From Gemmatimonadaceae bacterium (GTDB lineage: Bacteria > Gemmatimonadota > Gemmatimonadetes > Gemmatimonadales > Gemmatimonadaceae): DNA of 64,000 nt. Position 1 is the first letter of the stretch. Each line of letters starts with the position of its first letter. The notes under the pieces are model-generated. The model saw nothing but the letters and a program-made list of their open reading frames with translations. It did no database searches and had not been told where the DNA came from. The position numbers were made by a program, and so were the translations under genes. Of this stretch, positions 42,162 to 50,774 are shown piece by piece. The stretch lies in the NCBI GenBank assembly GCA_020846935.1, contig JADLCY010000001.1, positions 248,001 to 312,000 of the forward strand, in the 5' to 3' direction.

Positions 42162-44456
42162 GTGAACTCAGGGCGACGCACGACGCTGGCCCGGCTCCGC
42201 GGGCGCAGCCTCGCGGAACTCCGGTTCCGGGGACTGCAGGCGACCGCGGCGTTCCTCGAACGCGTGGGCGTGGGCGACCTGCGCGACCCGGGCGCCGAGG
42301 GGGTGGCGCGGCACCTCGCCTCGCGGCGCACGCTCGATGCGTGGTGCGCTGACTTCCGCCGGCGCGGCGGGTCCGGGTTCTTTGCCGGCTTCGACGATCC
42401 GGGCCGCACGGTGGCCGCGGCGCTCCGCGACGACGCCGACGGCAGCGCGCGCGTGGTGCACGTCGCGACACGCGCGACCGAGGGCACGTTCGACCTGCTC
42501 GGCTACCACGACCTCTCGTTCGGGACGCCGGTCGACTGGCACCTCGATCCCGTGGCTGGCGTGCGCGCGCCTCGCGCGCACTGGAGCCGCGTCGCCTACC
42601 TCGATCCGCGTGTGGTCGGCGACCACAAGGTGACGTGGGAGCTCAATCGCCACGCGTGGCTCGTCTCGCTCGCCCAGGCGTGGCGCATCACGGGCGAGAC
42701 GCGCTACGCGACGGCGGCGAACGCGTACCTCGCGGCGTGGATGGACGACAACCCTCCCAAGGTGGGCATCAACTGGGCGAGCAGCCTCGAAGTCGCCTTT
42801 CGCGCGATCGCGTGGTGCTGGGTGCTGCGCTTCCTCGGCGACGCTCCGGCCCTGGCCGACGCCACGGTCTGTCGCGCCGTGGGGCACTTGCGCCTCTCGG
42901 CGCGCCATCTCGAGCGGAACCTCTCCACCTGGTTCAGTCCCAACACGCATCTCACCGGCGAAGCGCTCGCGCTCTACTACCTGGGCCACGAGCTGCGAGA
43001 CCTCACCGGCGCGGAGCAGTGGCGGTCCACCGGGCGACGCGTGCTGCTCGAGTGGCTCCCGACGCACGTACGACCGGACGGCACCTACTTCGAGCAATCG
43101 ACGTGGTACCATCGATACACGCTCGATTTCTATGTGCATTTCCTGCTCCTCGCGCAGCGGACCGGCGATGCGCTTCCGCCCCAGGTCGCGGACTCGATCG
43201 GCCGCCTGGGTGAGGTGCTCCGGCACATCGCGCGCCTCGACGGCAGCATCCCGCTCATCGGCGACGACGATGGCGGCCGGATCCTGTCGCTCGACGGGCG
43301 CACGCAGCACGACGCACGGCCAGCGATCGCGGCCGCGGCGCTCGCCAGCCGCCGTTCATCGTTGGCCGCTTCCGGAACCGTGACGAGCGAGACGCTGTGG
43401 CTCTTTGGCGAGGACGCGACGCAGCGCGGGAGCTCCCTCGTCGCAGGCGAGGCGGAAGCCCCGCGTTCGCGCCTCTTCGCCGACGGCGGCCTCGCCGTGC
43501 TCCGCGACGCGAACGACGCGATGGTGCTCGACGCCGGCGTTCACGGTGCCATGAACTGCGGACATGCGCACGCGGACGCGCTGGCCTTCGATCTCACCTG
43601 GCGCGGCGCTCCACTGTTCGTGGACCCGGGCACGATGGCCTACACCGCGGATCCCGCCACGCGCAATCACTATCGCGCGACGGCGTCGCACAACGCCGCG
43701 ACGGTTGACGGCCGCGACTCGTCGGAGATGACCGGCCCCTTCTCCTGGGGACAGCGCGCGGAGGCTCGCGTCGAGGCATGGCGATTCGGGCCCGGCGGAG
43801 ACTGCCTCGTAGCCTCCCACGACGGCTACGACGACCTCGCGACGCAGCCGTTCGCCTGTCAGCGCACCGTCGTCAGGCTCGGCAACCCAACACACGCCTG
43901 GATCGTCCGCGACCGATTCATCGCCCAAGGGGCCGTGTCTCTCACGGCGCACCTCCAGTGCGCGCCGGGCACGACCGCCTCGCCCTGGCACGGGGCGCTG
44001 CGACTTCAGCGCAACGGCACCCCGGTCGCCGACCTGTACAGCTTTCCGTCGCCGACGACGGCGTCCGAGGGCAAGGTCTCCACCGTGTACGGCGTCGCGC
44101 AATCCGCGCTGCACCTCGCCACCACGCGCGAGCAAGCCGGACTGATCTCGGTGGTCACCGTGCTGGTGGGCGATGGCGCGGCTCCTCCCGTGTACACCGA
44201 GGATGAGGGCGGCTGCTCGATCGTCCTCCCCGGGGCCACGGCGGAAGGCGTCGTCCTTTGTGGGAACACGCGGAGCGGCGACCTTTCGGTGGACGGACTC
44301 GTCCTCTACGGGGAACGGACTCCCGGAGGGTTGTGGGTATGGTGGCAGGCGGTCGGTGCCCGGCGAGTGGTGATGGGTGGAGTCACGATGCTCGATTCCC
44401 GTGAGGCGACGGACACCGCGTGGACCGACGGTGGCGCGCCTCTCAACTCCAACTGA
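42162..44456 (+). CDS. Heparinase II/III-family polysaccharide lyase-like protein
   Basis: A 764-aa protein with an N-terminal alpha-toroid-like half (HKVTWELNRHAWLVSLAQAW near 150-170, WYHRYTLDFYVHFLLL near 315-330) and a C-terminal beta-sandwich (GHAHADALAFDLTWRGAPLFVDPGT and HYRATASHNAATVDG). These are hallmarks of the heparinase II/III and alginate-lyase-like families, which eliminate uronate-containing polymers; His and Tyr catalytic candidates lie in the listed blocks. No signal peptide is obvious, so export or cytoplasmic location is open. In an exopolysaccharide operon it may trim or release the polymer. The start is GTG at 42162. An AlgD-like gene downstream supports a uronate polymer. 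Confidence 0.85.
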   Translation: MNSGRRTTLARLRGRSLAELRFRGLQATAAFLERVGVGDLRDPGAEGVARHLASRRTLDAWCADFRRRGGSGFFAGFDDPGRTVAAALRDDADGSARVVHVATRATEGTFDLLGYHDLSFGTPVDWHLDPVAGVRAPRAHWSRVAYLDPRVVGDHKVTWELNRHAWLVSLAQAWRITGETRYATAANAYLAAWMDDNPPKVGINWASSLEVAFRAIAWCWVLRFLGDAPALADATVCRAVGHLRLSARHLERNLSTWFSPNTHLTGEALALYYLGHELRDLTGAEQWRSTGRRVLLEWLPTHVRPDGTYFEQSTWYHRYTLDFYVHFLLLAQRTGDALPPQVADSIGRLGEVLRHIARLDGSIPLIGDDDGGRILSLDGRTQHDARPAIAAAALASRRSSLAASGTVTSETLWLFGEDATQRGSSLVAGEAEAPRSRLFADGGLAVLRDANDAMVLDAGVHGAMNCGHAHADALAFDLTWRGAPLFVDPGTMAYTADPATRNHYRATASHNAATVDGRDSSEMTGPFSWGQRAEARVEAWRFGPGGDCLVASHDGYDDLATQPFACQRTVVRLGNPTHAWIVRDRFIAQGAVSLTAHLQCAPGTTASPWHGALRLQRNGTPVADLYSFPSPTTASEGKVSTVYGVAQSALHLATTREQAGLISVVTVLVGDGAAPPVYTEDEGGCSIVLPGATAEGVVLCGNTRSGDLSVDGLVLYGERTPGGLWVWWQAVGARRVVMGGVTMLDSREATDTAWTDGGAPLNSN

Positions 44457-44458
44457 CC

Positions 44459-46372
44459 ATGTGCGGCATTGCAGGCATCGTGATCCCGAACCGGTCGTCC
44501 GTGCGGCTCGACCGCGCGCTCGCCGAACGCATGCGCGACGTGATCGCGCATCGGGGTCCGGACGGCGTGGGTCTCTACCTCACCGATCGGGTGGCGCTCG
44601 GGCATCGTCGGCTCGCCATCGTCGACGTCGAACACGGCGCACAGCCGATGGCCAGCGACGACGGGCGCATCCAGCTCATCTACAACGGCGAGATCTACAA
44701 TCACCCGGAGCTCTCCCGGCAGTTGCAGTCCGAAGGCGTGCGCTACCACACGCACTGCGACACCGAGACGATCCTGCGACTCTACGAGCGCCACGGTGCC
44801 GACCTGCCGTCGCACCTGCGCGGCATGTTCGCCATCGCCATCTGGGACGCTCGCACCGAGTCGCTGTTGCTGGTCCGTGATCGCTTTGGGGTAAAGCCGG
44901 TCTACTACGCTCACCTCGACGACGGGACGTTGCTGTTCGGATCGGAGATCAAGGCCATCCTGGCGTCTGGGCTGGTGCGCGCGTCGATGAACGCCGCGGC
45001 GCTGCCGGACATGCTGGCGAACCACGCGCCATCGGGCGACGAGACGATGTTCGAGGGCATCCGTCGGCTGCCCCCCGGACACACGCTGACCTGGCGCGAC
45101 GGCCGCGTCGTGATCGCGCCGTATTGGGATCTGCACTACGGCGCGACCGATGAACGCGCCGATGACGTGATCGTGGCCGACTATCGCGAGCGGTTCATCG
45201 AGGCGGTGCGCATGCGGCTCATGGCCGATGTGCCGCTTGGCATGTTCCTCTCCGGTGGCATCGACTCCGCGGCGATCACCGCGGCGATGAGCACGCTCGT
45301 CACCGACCCCATCAAGACGTTCTCCGTGGCGTTCGCCGAGCGCGAGGCCAACGAACTCTCATACGCGAGGATGATCGCCGAGCGGTATCGCACGGACCAT
45401 CACGAGGTGGTGGTGTCGCCCGGCGAGTTCTGGCAGGCGGTGCCGTCGCTCGTGTGGCACGAGGACGAGCCGATGGCGCACCCGTCGAGCGTCGCGCTCA
45501 ACTTTGTCTCGCGGCTGGCCGTGAAGCACGTGAAGGTGGTGCTCACGGGAGAGGGCAGCGACGAGACGCTGGCCGGCTACAATCGCTATCGTGTCACGAT
45601 CTTCAACCGGACGCTCGGCACGCTGGTCCCTGCCCCGGTGCGGGCGCTGGCGAGAACGGCGGTCGGTGCGCTGCCGGTGGCGTCCCGCGTCAGGCAGCGC
45701 GTGTCGCGGACGTCACTCGTGCTCCCGGCGGATCTCACCACGCTCTACTTCGACAATTTTGCGGTCTTTCCGCGGCAGCAGCAGCCGGGACTCCTGAGCG
45801 CCGCGATGCGCGAGCGGGTGGCGGGCATCGATCCCTATGCGGCCGCGCAGGCAGCCCTCGACCGCACGGACGCGCGCACCCTGCTCGACCAGCTGCTCTA
45901 CGCCGACACGAAGACGTACCTGCACGAGTTACTCATGAAGCAGGACCAGATGAGCATGGCGGCGTCGATCGAGAGTCGCGTGCCGTTCCTCGATCACCCG
46001 CTGGTGGAGTTCGCGTCGACGCTGCCCATGCGCCTCAAGCTGCGCGGCTGGACCACCAAATACGTGCTGCGTCAGGCCATGAAGGACATGTTGCCGCCCG
46101 AGATCCTGTCGCGGAAGAAGATGGGTTTCCCGGTACCGGTGGGCGCCTGGCTGCGCGGGTCGTGGCAGCCGCTGGTCAACGAGTTCGTGCTCAGCCCACG
46201 CGTCGCGGCCCGCGGCATCTTCGACGCGGGGACGCTGGCGTTGATCGCCGCAGCGCACCAGCGCGGCGCCAACAACGGGCAGCGGCTCTGGTCCCTCATC
46301 AACTTCGAAATCTGGCAGCGCATCTTCATGGACGGCGAAGCGCCCGGCGACATCCGCATGCCCGCTGCCTGA
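44459..46372 (+). CDS. Asparagine-synthase-type amidotransferase (glutamine-hydrolysing)
   Basis: A 637-aa protein with an N-terminal Ntn glutaminase domain (MCGIAG, nucleophile Cys2; YNGEIYNHPEL; RDRFGVKPVYY) and a C-terminal synthetase domain (FLSGGIDSAA ATP-binding loop, TGEGSDETLAGYNRY, VPFLDHPLVEF). ATG at 44459 is fixed because Cys must follow the initiator Met. Members found in exopolysaccharide loci with the GT and deacetylase types seen here are thought to amidate a sugar acid or a glycan intermediate rather than make asparagine. A uronic acid amide is a reasonable but unproven product. Confidence 0.9.
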   Translation: MCGIAGIVIPNRSSVRLDRALAERMRDVIAHRGPDGVGLYLTDRVALGHRRLAIVDVEHGAQPMASDDGRIQLIYNGEIYNHPELSRQLQSEGVRYHTHCDTETILRLYERHGADLPSHLRGMFAIAIWDARTESLLLVRDRFGVKPVYYAHLDDGTLLFGSEIKAILASGLVRASMNAAALPDMLANHAPSGDETMFEGIRRLPPGHTLTWRDGRVVIAPYWDLHYGATDERADDVIVADYRERFIEAVRMRLMADVPLGMFLSGGIDSAAITAAMSTLVTDPIKTFSVAFAEREANELSYARMIAERYRTDHHEVVVSPGEFWQAVPSLVWHEDEPMAHPSSVALNFVSRLAVKHVKVVLTGEGSDETLAGYNRYRVTIFNRTLGTLVPAPVRALARTAVGALPVASRVRQRVSRTSLVLPADLTTLYFDNFAVFPRQQQPGLLSAAMRERVAGIDPYAAAQAALDRTDARTLLDQLLYADTKTYLHELLMKQDQMSMAASIESRVPFLDHPLVEFASTLPMRLKLRGWTTKYVLRQAMKDMLPPEILSRKKMGFPVPVGAWLRGSWQPLVNEFVLSPRVAARGIFDAGTLALIAAAHQRGANNGQRLWSLINFEIWQRIFMDGEAPGDIRMPAA

Positions 46373-46374
46373 CG

Positions 46375-47610
46375 ATGCGGATTCTCTGGCTCAAGACCGA
46401 ACTGCTCCACCCGATCGACAAGGGCGGCAAGATCCGGACGTACGCGATGATGCGCGAGCTGCGGGCGCTGCATCACATCACGTACCTCACGCTCGACGAC
46501 GGCTCGGCCGCCACCGACGCCGCCGAGAAGGCGCTCGAGTATTGCCATGAGGTAATCCGCGTGCCGTTCACGCAGCCGGCCAAAGGGAGTCCGGGGTTCT
46601 ACCTGGATCTCGCGCGCAACCTCGCGTCGACGCAACCCTATGCCGTCGCCAAGTACCGTTCGCCGGCCATGGAGGAAGCGATCCGCAACGCCGTGCGCAC
46701 GGGAGACTACGATGTCGTCGTCTGCGACTTCCTCTTTCCGAGTCTCAACGTCCCGGATGACCTCGGCGTCCCGACGCTGCTCTTTCAGCACAACGTCGAG
46801 GCCACAATCTGGGAGCGACATACCGCCGTCGCCACATCCTGGCTCAAGCGATGGTACCTCGGCCTGCAATGGCGGCGCATGACCGCGTGGGAGCGGCGCG
46901 AATGCCAGCGGTTCAGTCACGTGGTCGCGGTGTCGGACGCCGACCGTGATGCCATGCGCGCGGCCTACGGCACGTCACACGTGAGCAGCGTGCCGACCGG
47001 CGTGGACACGGACTACTTCCGGCCCGCGCAGCGAGAGCCACAGCGCCCGAAGGAGATCGTCTTCACCGGCTCCATGGACTGGATGCCGAACGAAGACGGG
47101 ATCGGCTGGTTCTGTGACGAGGTGTTGCCGCTCATCAGGGCTCGCGTCCCCGACGCAACGCTCGCGATCGTTGGCCGCAACCCTACCGGCCGGGTGCGCG
47201 AACTGGCCTCGCGCCACGCCGGCGTGACGGTCACGGGTACGGTGCCCGACGTTCGTCCGTGGCTCGAGCGCGCGGGCGTGCTCGTGGTGCCGCTTCGCGT
47301 CGGCGGTGGAACGCGCCTCAAGATCTACGAAGGCATGGCCATGGAGCGCGCCACGGTCTCCACGACCATCGGCGCCGAGGGCCTTCCCGTGGCACACGGC
47401 GAGGAGATCCTGATCGCCGACGAGGCGACCGGGTTTGCCGACGCGGTGGTGCGCACGCTCACGGACGCCGACTTCGCGCACCAGCTCGGCATGCGCGCGG
47501 CGCGGCGCGTGCGACGCGATTTCAGCTGGGCGAGCGTGGCGGCGCAGTTTACGGTGGCCTGCGAGGCCGCGGTCCAGCGCGCGACGGGCCCCGCCAGCGC
47601 GGTGGCATGA
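46375..47610 (+). CDS. Glycosyltransferase family 4, exosortase-locus type
   Basis: A 411-aa GT-B enzyme. KGGKIRTYAMMRELRALHHITYLT and FQHNVEATIWERH in the N-half, FTGSMDWMPNEDGIGWF and PLRVGGGTRLKIYEGMAMERATVSTT in the C-half are typical of the sugar transferases seen in PEP-CTERM/exosortase polysaccharide loci. It starts 2 nt after the amidotransferase stop, and its TGA overlaps the next ATG by 4 nt. Its partners here (amidotransferase, deacetylase) match that locus type; no exosortase gene is in the window. Confidence 0.86.
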   Translation: MRILWLKTELLHPIDKGGKIRTYAMMRELRALHHITYLTLDDGSAATDAAEKALEYCHEVIRVPFTQPAKGSPGFYLDLARNLASTQPYAVAKYRSPAMEEAIRNAVRTGDYDVVVCDFLFPSLNVPDDLGVPTLLFQHNVEATIWERHTAVATSWLKRWYLGLQWRRMTAWERRECQRFSHVVAVSDADRDAMRAAYGTSHVSSVPTGVDTDYFRPAQREPQRPKEIVFTGSMDWMPNEDGIGWFCDEVLPLIRARVPDATLAIVGRNPTGRVRELASRHAGVTVTGTVPDVRPWLERAGVLVVPLRVGGGTRLKIYEGMAMERATVSTTIGAEGLPVAHGEEILIADEATGFADAVVRTLTDADFAHQLGMRAARRVRRDFSWASVAAQFTVACEAAVQRATGPASAVA

Positions 47611-48428
47611 GCCGCGTCGACCAGGCGAGGCCGCGCACGGTCCTCATCTGCCACCACGATGCACCGCTCCATCTGGACGGCCTCGCGCGCTGGCTCGCCA
47701 GCTGGTCCGACCTCGCGGGAATCGTGGTGATCGAGGAGCCCGGCGGTCTCCTGCGCAAGCGACTGCGGCGGGAGTGGAGACGCGTGGGACTGCGCATCGT
47801 CGACGTGCTCGCGCAACGCGTGCACTACCGCCTGACGAGCGCGGCCCGTGACCGCGCGTGGATCGAGGAACGAGTTGCTGGCCTGCGCGAACGCTTCCCG
47901 GTGATGCCGCGCGTCCCCACCGTGCGCGTGGCTTCACCCAATACCTCCGAGGCGCAACGGCTCATCGCCGACGCGCGGCCCGACATTGTACTGGCCCTGT
48001 GCAAGAACCTGCTCGCCGAGCGCGTGTACTCGATTCCGGTGCACGGAACGATCGTGCTGCACCCCGGCATTTGTCCCGAGTACCGCAACGCCCACGGCTG
48101 CTTCTGGGCGCTCGCCAACGACGACCTCGACCGCGTAGGCATGACCGTGCTCCGCATCGATCGCGGGATCGACACCGGACCCGTCCTGGGCTGGTTTCGC
48201 GCCAGCTACGATGAGGTGAACGAGAGCCACATCGTGATCCAGCACCGCATGACGCTCGACAACCTCGACGGTATCGCCGAGCTCCTCCGCCGCGTGGCCA
48301 CCGGCAAAGCCAAGCCGATTCCGGTGCAGGGGCGCGCGTCGCATGAGTGGGGACAACCGTGGCTCACCAAACTCCTGTACTGGAAGCGACAGGCCAGGCG
48401 GAGGCGCGATGCGACCCATCACGCTTGA
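47607..48428 (+). CDS. Formyltransferase-fold protein
   Basis: A 273-aa protein of the formyltransferase N-terminal fold. The block VLHPGICPEYRNAHGCFWAL and the acidic loop RGIDTGPVLG resemble methionyl-tRNA and sugar formyltransferases, but the Asn normally two residues before the His is Val (IVLHPG), so standard formyl transfer may be impaired or altered. The ATG at 47607 overlaps the glycosyltransferase stop (ATGA); its own end overlaps the deacetylase start by 20 nt. A role in N-acyl or amino-sugar modification fits the neighbours but is inference. Confidence 0.78.
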   Translation: MSRVDQARPRTVLICHHDAPLHLDGLARWLASWSDLAGIVVIEEPGGLLRKRLRREWRRVGLRIVDVLAQRVHYRLTSAARDRAWIEERVAGLRERFPVMPRVPTVRVASPNTSEAQRLIADARPDIVLALCKNLLAERVYSIPVHGTIVLHPGICPEYRNAHGCFWALANDDLDRVGMTVLRIDRGIDTGPVLGWFRASYDEVNESHIVIQHRMTLDNLDGIAELLRRVATGKAKPIPVQGRASHEWGQPWLTKLLYWKRQARRRRDATHHA

Positions 48429-49215
48429 GTACCACGACGTCCTCGACGTCGGCGACTTCGATCAGAGTGGCTTTCCGGGCGGGGCCGCAAACTCCTACAA
48501 GATGTCCCGCGCCGATTTCGAGGCGCATCTGGACGTCCTGCGCGGTCGACCGGAGGCCGGTGTCGATGTGCGCCTGACTGACGCAGCGCGCACCCCGGTG
48601 TTCATTACCTTCGACGACGGTGGCGCGAGCGCACTCGGCGTCAGCGCCCCGGCGCTCGAGGCCCGCGGGCTGATGGGCCACTTCTTCATGACCACCTCCC
48701 AACTCGGCGCGCCCACGTTCTGCGACGGCGACGCGCTCCGCGAACTCGTCAGGCGCGGGCACGTGGTCGGCAGCCACTCCCACACCCACCCGGTGCGCAT
48801 GGCGGTGCTCACGGACGCCGAGCTGGACCAGGAGTGGCACACGTCGTATCAACTGCTGTCGGACCTGCTCGGCGCACCAGCCACGGTGGCCTCGGTGCCG
48901 GGCGGGTACTACTCCGCGCGTGTCGGCCGCGCGGCCGCGCGCGCCGGAATCAGGTACCTCTTTACCTCCGAGCCGGTGACGTCCGTCGCTCGTGAGGCGG
49001 AGTGCCTCGTCCTGGGGCGCTATACTCTCCGGCGGACATCGCCAGCGTCGGAGGTGGCCTCCCTCGTGTCGCGTGCGGGGTTCGCCCGGCACCGGCAGTG
49101 GGCGGTGTGGAACGCCAAGAAGGCCGTGAAGGCGGTGGCTGGCGAGACGTACCTTCGTGTTCGCGCGTCCATCCTTGGAGATACTTCACCCGCCCCGCCG
49201 TCAACGCCCCGCTGA
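48409..49215 (+). CDS. Polysaccharide deacetylase (NodB-like)
   Basis: A 268-aa CE4-type protein. TFDDG at 67-71 and the metal-binding HSHTH at 123-127 are the two signature motifs; VPGGYYS follows as motif 3. It would remove N-acetyl groups from a glycan or lipid-linked sugar. No signal peptide is seen, as with the deacetylases of exosortase-type loci. The start inside the previous gene (20-nt overlap) is supported by the conserved ITLEYHDV beginning. The last bases of the gene form one arm of the terminator-like hairpin at 49188. Confidence 0.88.
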   Translation: MRPITLEYHDVLDVGDFDQSGFPGGAANSYKMSRADFEAHLDVLRGRPEAGVDVRLTDAARTPVFITFDDGGASALGVSAPALEARGLMGHFFMTTSQLGAPTFCDGDALRELVRRGHVVGSHSHTHPVRMAVLTDAELDQEWHTSYQLLSDLLGAPATVASVPGGYYSARVGRAAARAGIRYLFTSEPVTSVAREAECLVLGRYTLRRTSPASEVASLVSRAGFARHRQWAVWNAKKAVKAVAGETYLRVRASILGDTSPAPPSTPR

Positions 49216-49225
49216 CGGGGCGGGT
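49188..49225 (+). terminator. GC-rich hairpin with T-rich tail after the deacetylase gene
   Basis: Ten-nt arms ACCCGCCCCG and CGGGGCGGGT with an 18-nt loop, followed by a pyrimidine tract CTTTTCTCTCTTTC. The hairpin overlaps the deacetylase stop and sits 24 nt before the AlgD-like gene, so it may end the long transcript or reduce expression of that gene. Confidence 0.6.
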
Positions 49226-49248
49226 CGCGCTTTTCTCTCTCTTTCCCT

Positions 49249-50571
49249 ATGGCATCGAATATCAGTGTGTTTGGCCTCGGATACGTCGGGTGCGTGTCCG
49301 CCGCCTGCTTCGCAAAGGAAGGCCACCACGTAATCGGCGTGGACGTGAGTCAGTCCAAGGTCGACATGATCAACGACGGCAAGGCCACCATCGTGGAGCA
49401 CGGCATTGCCGAGCTTGTCTCCGAGATGAAGGCGGCCGGTCGGCTGCGCGCCACCACCAGCGTCTCGGACGCGGTGAAGAACTCGTCGATCTCGCTGGTC
49501 TGCGTCGGGACTCCCAGCGCGCCCAACGGCAGCCTGGACCTGAGCTACGTCGAGCGCGTGTGTTTCGAGATTGGCGCCGCGCTGAAGGACAAGCCGACGC
49601 GGCACACGATCGTGATCCGCAGCACCGTGCTCCCCGGCTCGACGGAAGACATCGCCGCAGCCGCCATCGAGCGGGGGTCAGGGCGGACGCGCCACCAGGA
49701 CTTCGGGCTCTCCATGAACCCCGAGTTCCTGCGCGAGGGCACGTCGATCAAGGACTTCTACGACCCGCCGTTCACGGTCGTAGGCGCCGAAGACGAGGCC
49801 ACGGCAAAGGCGGTCAGCGATTTGTACGCCGGGCTCGACGCGCCGGTGCGCGTCGTCGCGATCCGCGTCGCCGAGATGATCAAGTACGCCTGCAACTGCT
49901 TCCACGGCCTCAAGGTCGGTTTCGCCAACGAGATCGGGAACGTCTGCAAGGCGCTCGGCGTGGACAGCCACGAGGTGATGCGGATCTTCTGCGAGGACAC
50001 GAAGCTCAACATCTCGCCGTACTACCTCAAGCCGGGATTCGCGTTCGGCGGATCGTGCCTGCCCAAGGACCTGCGCGCCGTCAGCTACCGGGCGCGGCAG
50101 CTCGACGTGCCCACGCCGATCCTCGCCGCCACGCTGCAGAGCAATGAGCTGCAGGTGAAACGTGCGGTGGACATGGTCCTCGCCACAGGGAGCCGCCAGG
50201 TCGGCGTCCTTGGTCTCGCCTTCAAGGCGGGCACGGACGACCTGCGCGAGTCGCCCATGGTGACGCTCATCGAACACCTGATCGGCAAGGGCGTTTCGGT
50301 CACCATCTACGACCGCGAAGTGACGAGCGCGCGGCTGATCGGTGCCAACAAGGAGTACGTCGAGCGCGAGATTCCGCACATCTGGACGCTCATGCGCGGC
50401 ACCATCGATGACGTGTTGTCCCAGAGCGAAACCGTGGTAATCGGCAACGGCTCGCCGGAATTCCGCTCGATCGGCGATCGGCTCACCGAGGGCCAGCTCG
50501 TCGTCGACCTGGTGCGGGCGTTCGGCTCGCGACGAAGCGACGGCAAGACCTACGAGGGTATCTGCTGGTAA
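49249..50571 (+). CDS. algD: GDP-mannose 6-dehydrogenase-like (AlgD-type) nucleotide-sugar dehydrogenase
   Basis: A 440-aa enzyme with an N-terminal Rossmann fold (VFGLGYVGCVSAACFA 7-22), NPEFLREG (157-164), MIKYACNCFHGLKVGFANEI (210-229) and catalytic Cys270 in PGFAFGGSCLPKD (262-274). The NCFHGLKVGFANEIGN and KLNISPYYLKPGFAFGG blocks closely match my memory of Pseudomonas AlgD, which oxidises GDP-mannose to GDP-mannuronate, the alginate precursor. UDP-glucose 6-dehydrogenase is the alternative. A uronic-acid product agrees with the O-acetyltransferase and lyase-like genes upstream. Confidence 0.88.
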   Translation: MASNISVFGLGYVGCVSAACFAKEGHHVIGVDVSQSKVDMINDGKATIVEHGIAELVSEMKAAGRLRATTSVSDAVKNSSISLVCVGTPSAPNGSLDLSYVERVCFEIGAALKDKPTRHTIVIRSTVLPGSTEDIAAAAIERGSGRTRHQDFGLSMNPEFLREGTSIKDFYDPPFTVVGAEDEATAKAVSDLYAGLDAPVRVVAIRVAEMIKYACNCFHGLKVGFANEIGNVCKALGVDSHEVMRIFCEDTKLNISPYYLKPGFAFGGSCLPKDLRAVSYRARQLDVPTPILAATLQSNELQVKRAVDMVLATGSRQVGVLGLAFKAGTDDLRESPMVTLIEHLIGKGVSVTIYDREVTSARLIGANKEYVEREIPHIWTLMRGTIDDVLSQSETVVIGNGSPEFRSIGDRLTEGQLVVDLVRAFGSRRSDGKTYEGICW

Positions 50572-50774
50572 CGTATCGTTAGCGCCTACCAGCAAAAGGA
50601 GCAGGGCCATCCGCGTACTACCGGATCCCGTGGCACGTACACGAGATTTCGCGCCTGGCGCGCCCTTGGGACGCGTGGTTCGCACGACGCACCGACGGCC
50701 ACAGGATCTCTACGCGCCTGTGGACGGTGCCTGGACTGTCCTTACGTAACCCGAACAACTGAGCCCCGCACCAT
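50572..50774. other. Intergenic region before the atypical glycosyltransferase gene
   Basis: About 200 nt with a weak inverted repeat (GCTGGTA near 50564 / TACCAGC near 50587) spanning the AlgD stop. It is followed by A-rich sequence, but no strong T tract. No clear gene. It marks the start of a stretch of lower GC. Confidence 0.35.
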
